64,000 bases of DNA from Maribacter_C sp047345145 (GTDB lineage: Bacteria; Bacteroidota; Bacteroidia; Flavobacteriales; Flavobacteriaceae): contig NZ_JBLFER010000004.1 of NCBI RefSeq assembly GCF_047345145.1, positions 248,001 through 312,000 on the forward strand, in the 5' to 3' direction. The notes under the pieces were generated by a model that was not told the DNA's origin, did not search any database, and worked only from the letters and a program-made list of their open reading frames with translations. The stretch's first letter is position 1; each line of letters begins with the position of its first letter. Made by a program: the position numbers and the translations under genes. This document shows positions 63,464 to 64,000 of the stretch, piece after piece.

Positions 63464-64000
63464 TTAGTCGATGTGAAACATCTCGTTCAGTTTCTTAATC
63501 TGCTCGGGTCTTCCGAGAACAATTACTTTGCTCTTGGGTTGAAGCTCTAAATCGGCTTCCGGATTAATAATATAATCTCCGTCAGGAGCAATGTAGCCGA
63601 TGATTGTACATCCAGTTTTTTGTCTGAGGTCTAAATCGCGAATTGAATTACAATCCATCTGGTCTGCAAAATCTTCAATGGCCACTTCTTCTAGGTTCGT
63701 AGTATGCTCACCTTCTATAGAAAGCTTGTCCATAAAAGTGATTAAATCAGGCATTACCACTAAAGAAGCCATATGGTCTCCCCCTATTTTATCGGGCATG
63801 ATAACTTTATTTGCACCTGCCAAGAGAAGCTTCTTTTGTGATGTAGCTAAGGAAGCTCGACTTATAATAAAAAGCTTTTGATTCAATTGTCTCGCAGAAA
63901 GCACCACAAACAAATTGGCAGCGTCATCTGGCATTGCTGCAATAAGATATTGCGCTTTGTCAATGCCCGCTTCTTTCAAAACGTCGTCATCACTGGCATC
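63464..64000 (-). CDS. Potassium channel/TrkA-N regulatory protein, 5' end beyond window
   Basis: 179 codons visible; the frame remains open to base 64000 (DASDDDVLKEAG...), so the N-terminus lies outside. The visible part is the second half of a TrkA-N/RCK NAD-binding domain (AQYLIAAMPDDAANLFVVLSA, later PDKIGGDHMA), followed by a TrkA-C domain (TGCTIIGYIAPDGDYIINP, KSKVIVLGRPEQIKKL). In many flavobacteria this follows a two-helix ion channel, making a ligand-gated K+ channel. Whether the channel part is present cannot be seen here. Confidence 0.85.
   Translation of the reverse strand, partial: DASDDDVLKEAGIDKAQYLIAAMPDDAANLFVVLSARQLNQKLFIISRASLATSQKKLLLAGANKVIMPDKIGGDHMASLVVMPDLITFMDKLSIEGEHTTNLEEVAIEDFADQMDCNSIRDLDLRQKTGCTIIGYIAPDGDYIINPEADLELQPKSKVIVLGRPEQIKKLNEMFHID

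Overview
The window comes from an AT-rich member of the Bacteroidetes, most likely a marine Flavobacteriaceae. The evidence is the type IX secretion (T9SS) surface proteins with gliding-motility-type C-terminal domains, PorP/SprF partners, promoters of the form TTTG / TAnnTTTG, genes without Shine-Dalgarno sequences, and flavobacterial families such as DUF3467, DUF4421-like and DUF6090-like proteins. No CRISPR array, insertion sequence, prophage or rRNA gene was seen.

Left part (1-33108, all minus strand): about 33 kb of cell-surface genes in three blocks. Block A (17911 down to 1) is an apparent operon. It encodes a 2275-residue repeat protein with a collagen-like region, a 674-residue T9SS adhesin, a PorP/SprF protein, and a giant adhesin that is still open at the left edge (2666 codons visible). 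Block B (26886 down to 18380) has two large multidomain secreted proteins of 1217 and 1541 residues. They have unrelated architectures but share a 13-residue C-terminal tail that I do not recognise as a standard T9SS signal. Block C (33108 down to 27117) is a compact operon of adhesin, PorP/SprF and an OmpA-family protein, closed by a clear terminator.

Middle part (33512-44726): prfC on the plus strand, then a loose set of small or poorly characterised envelope genes on both strands with long intergenic gaps. They include two DUF6090-like membrane proteins, a secreted protein plus lipoprotein pair, a PDZ aspartyl-protease-like protein, a DUF4421-like protein, a small two-helix membrane protein with a decayed paralogous fragment nearby, a collagen-like lipoprotein, a barrel protein and a DUF3467 protein.

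Right part (44777-63979, all minus strand): the information-processing core. In transcription order it holds a potassium-channel fragment (cut by the right edge), an alanine/glycine:cation symporter, a helix-hairpin-helix protein, an acyl-CoA dehydrogenase, rpsU, xerC, hpf, tRNA-Thr/Tyr/Gly/Thr, tuf, tRNA-Trp, secE, nusG, rplK, rplA, rplJ, rplL, rpoB and rpoC. The tRNA-tuf-secE-nusG-rplKAJL-rpoBC order matches the classical bacterial order known from E. coli.

The best regulatory signals are a strong Shine-Dalgarno on rpsU (exceptional for this phylum), a consensus promoter whose start site falls inside the hpf terminator hairpin, a terminator-like hairpin inside the first codons of the helix-hairpin-helix gene, and hairpins in the rplL-rpoB and rpoC-DUF3467 gaps. 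All assignments were made by reading the sequence; no database search was run.
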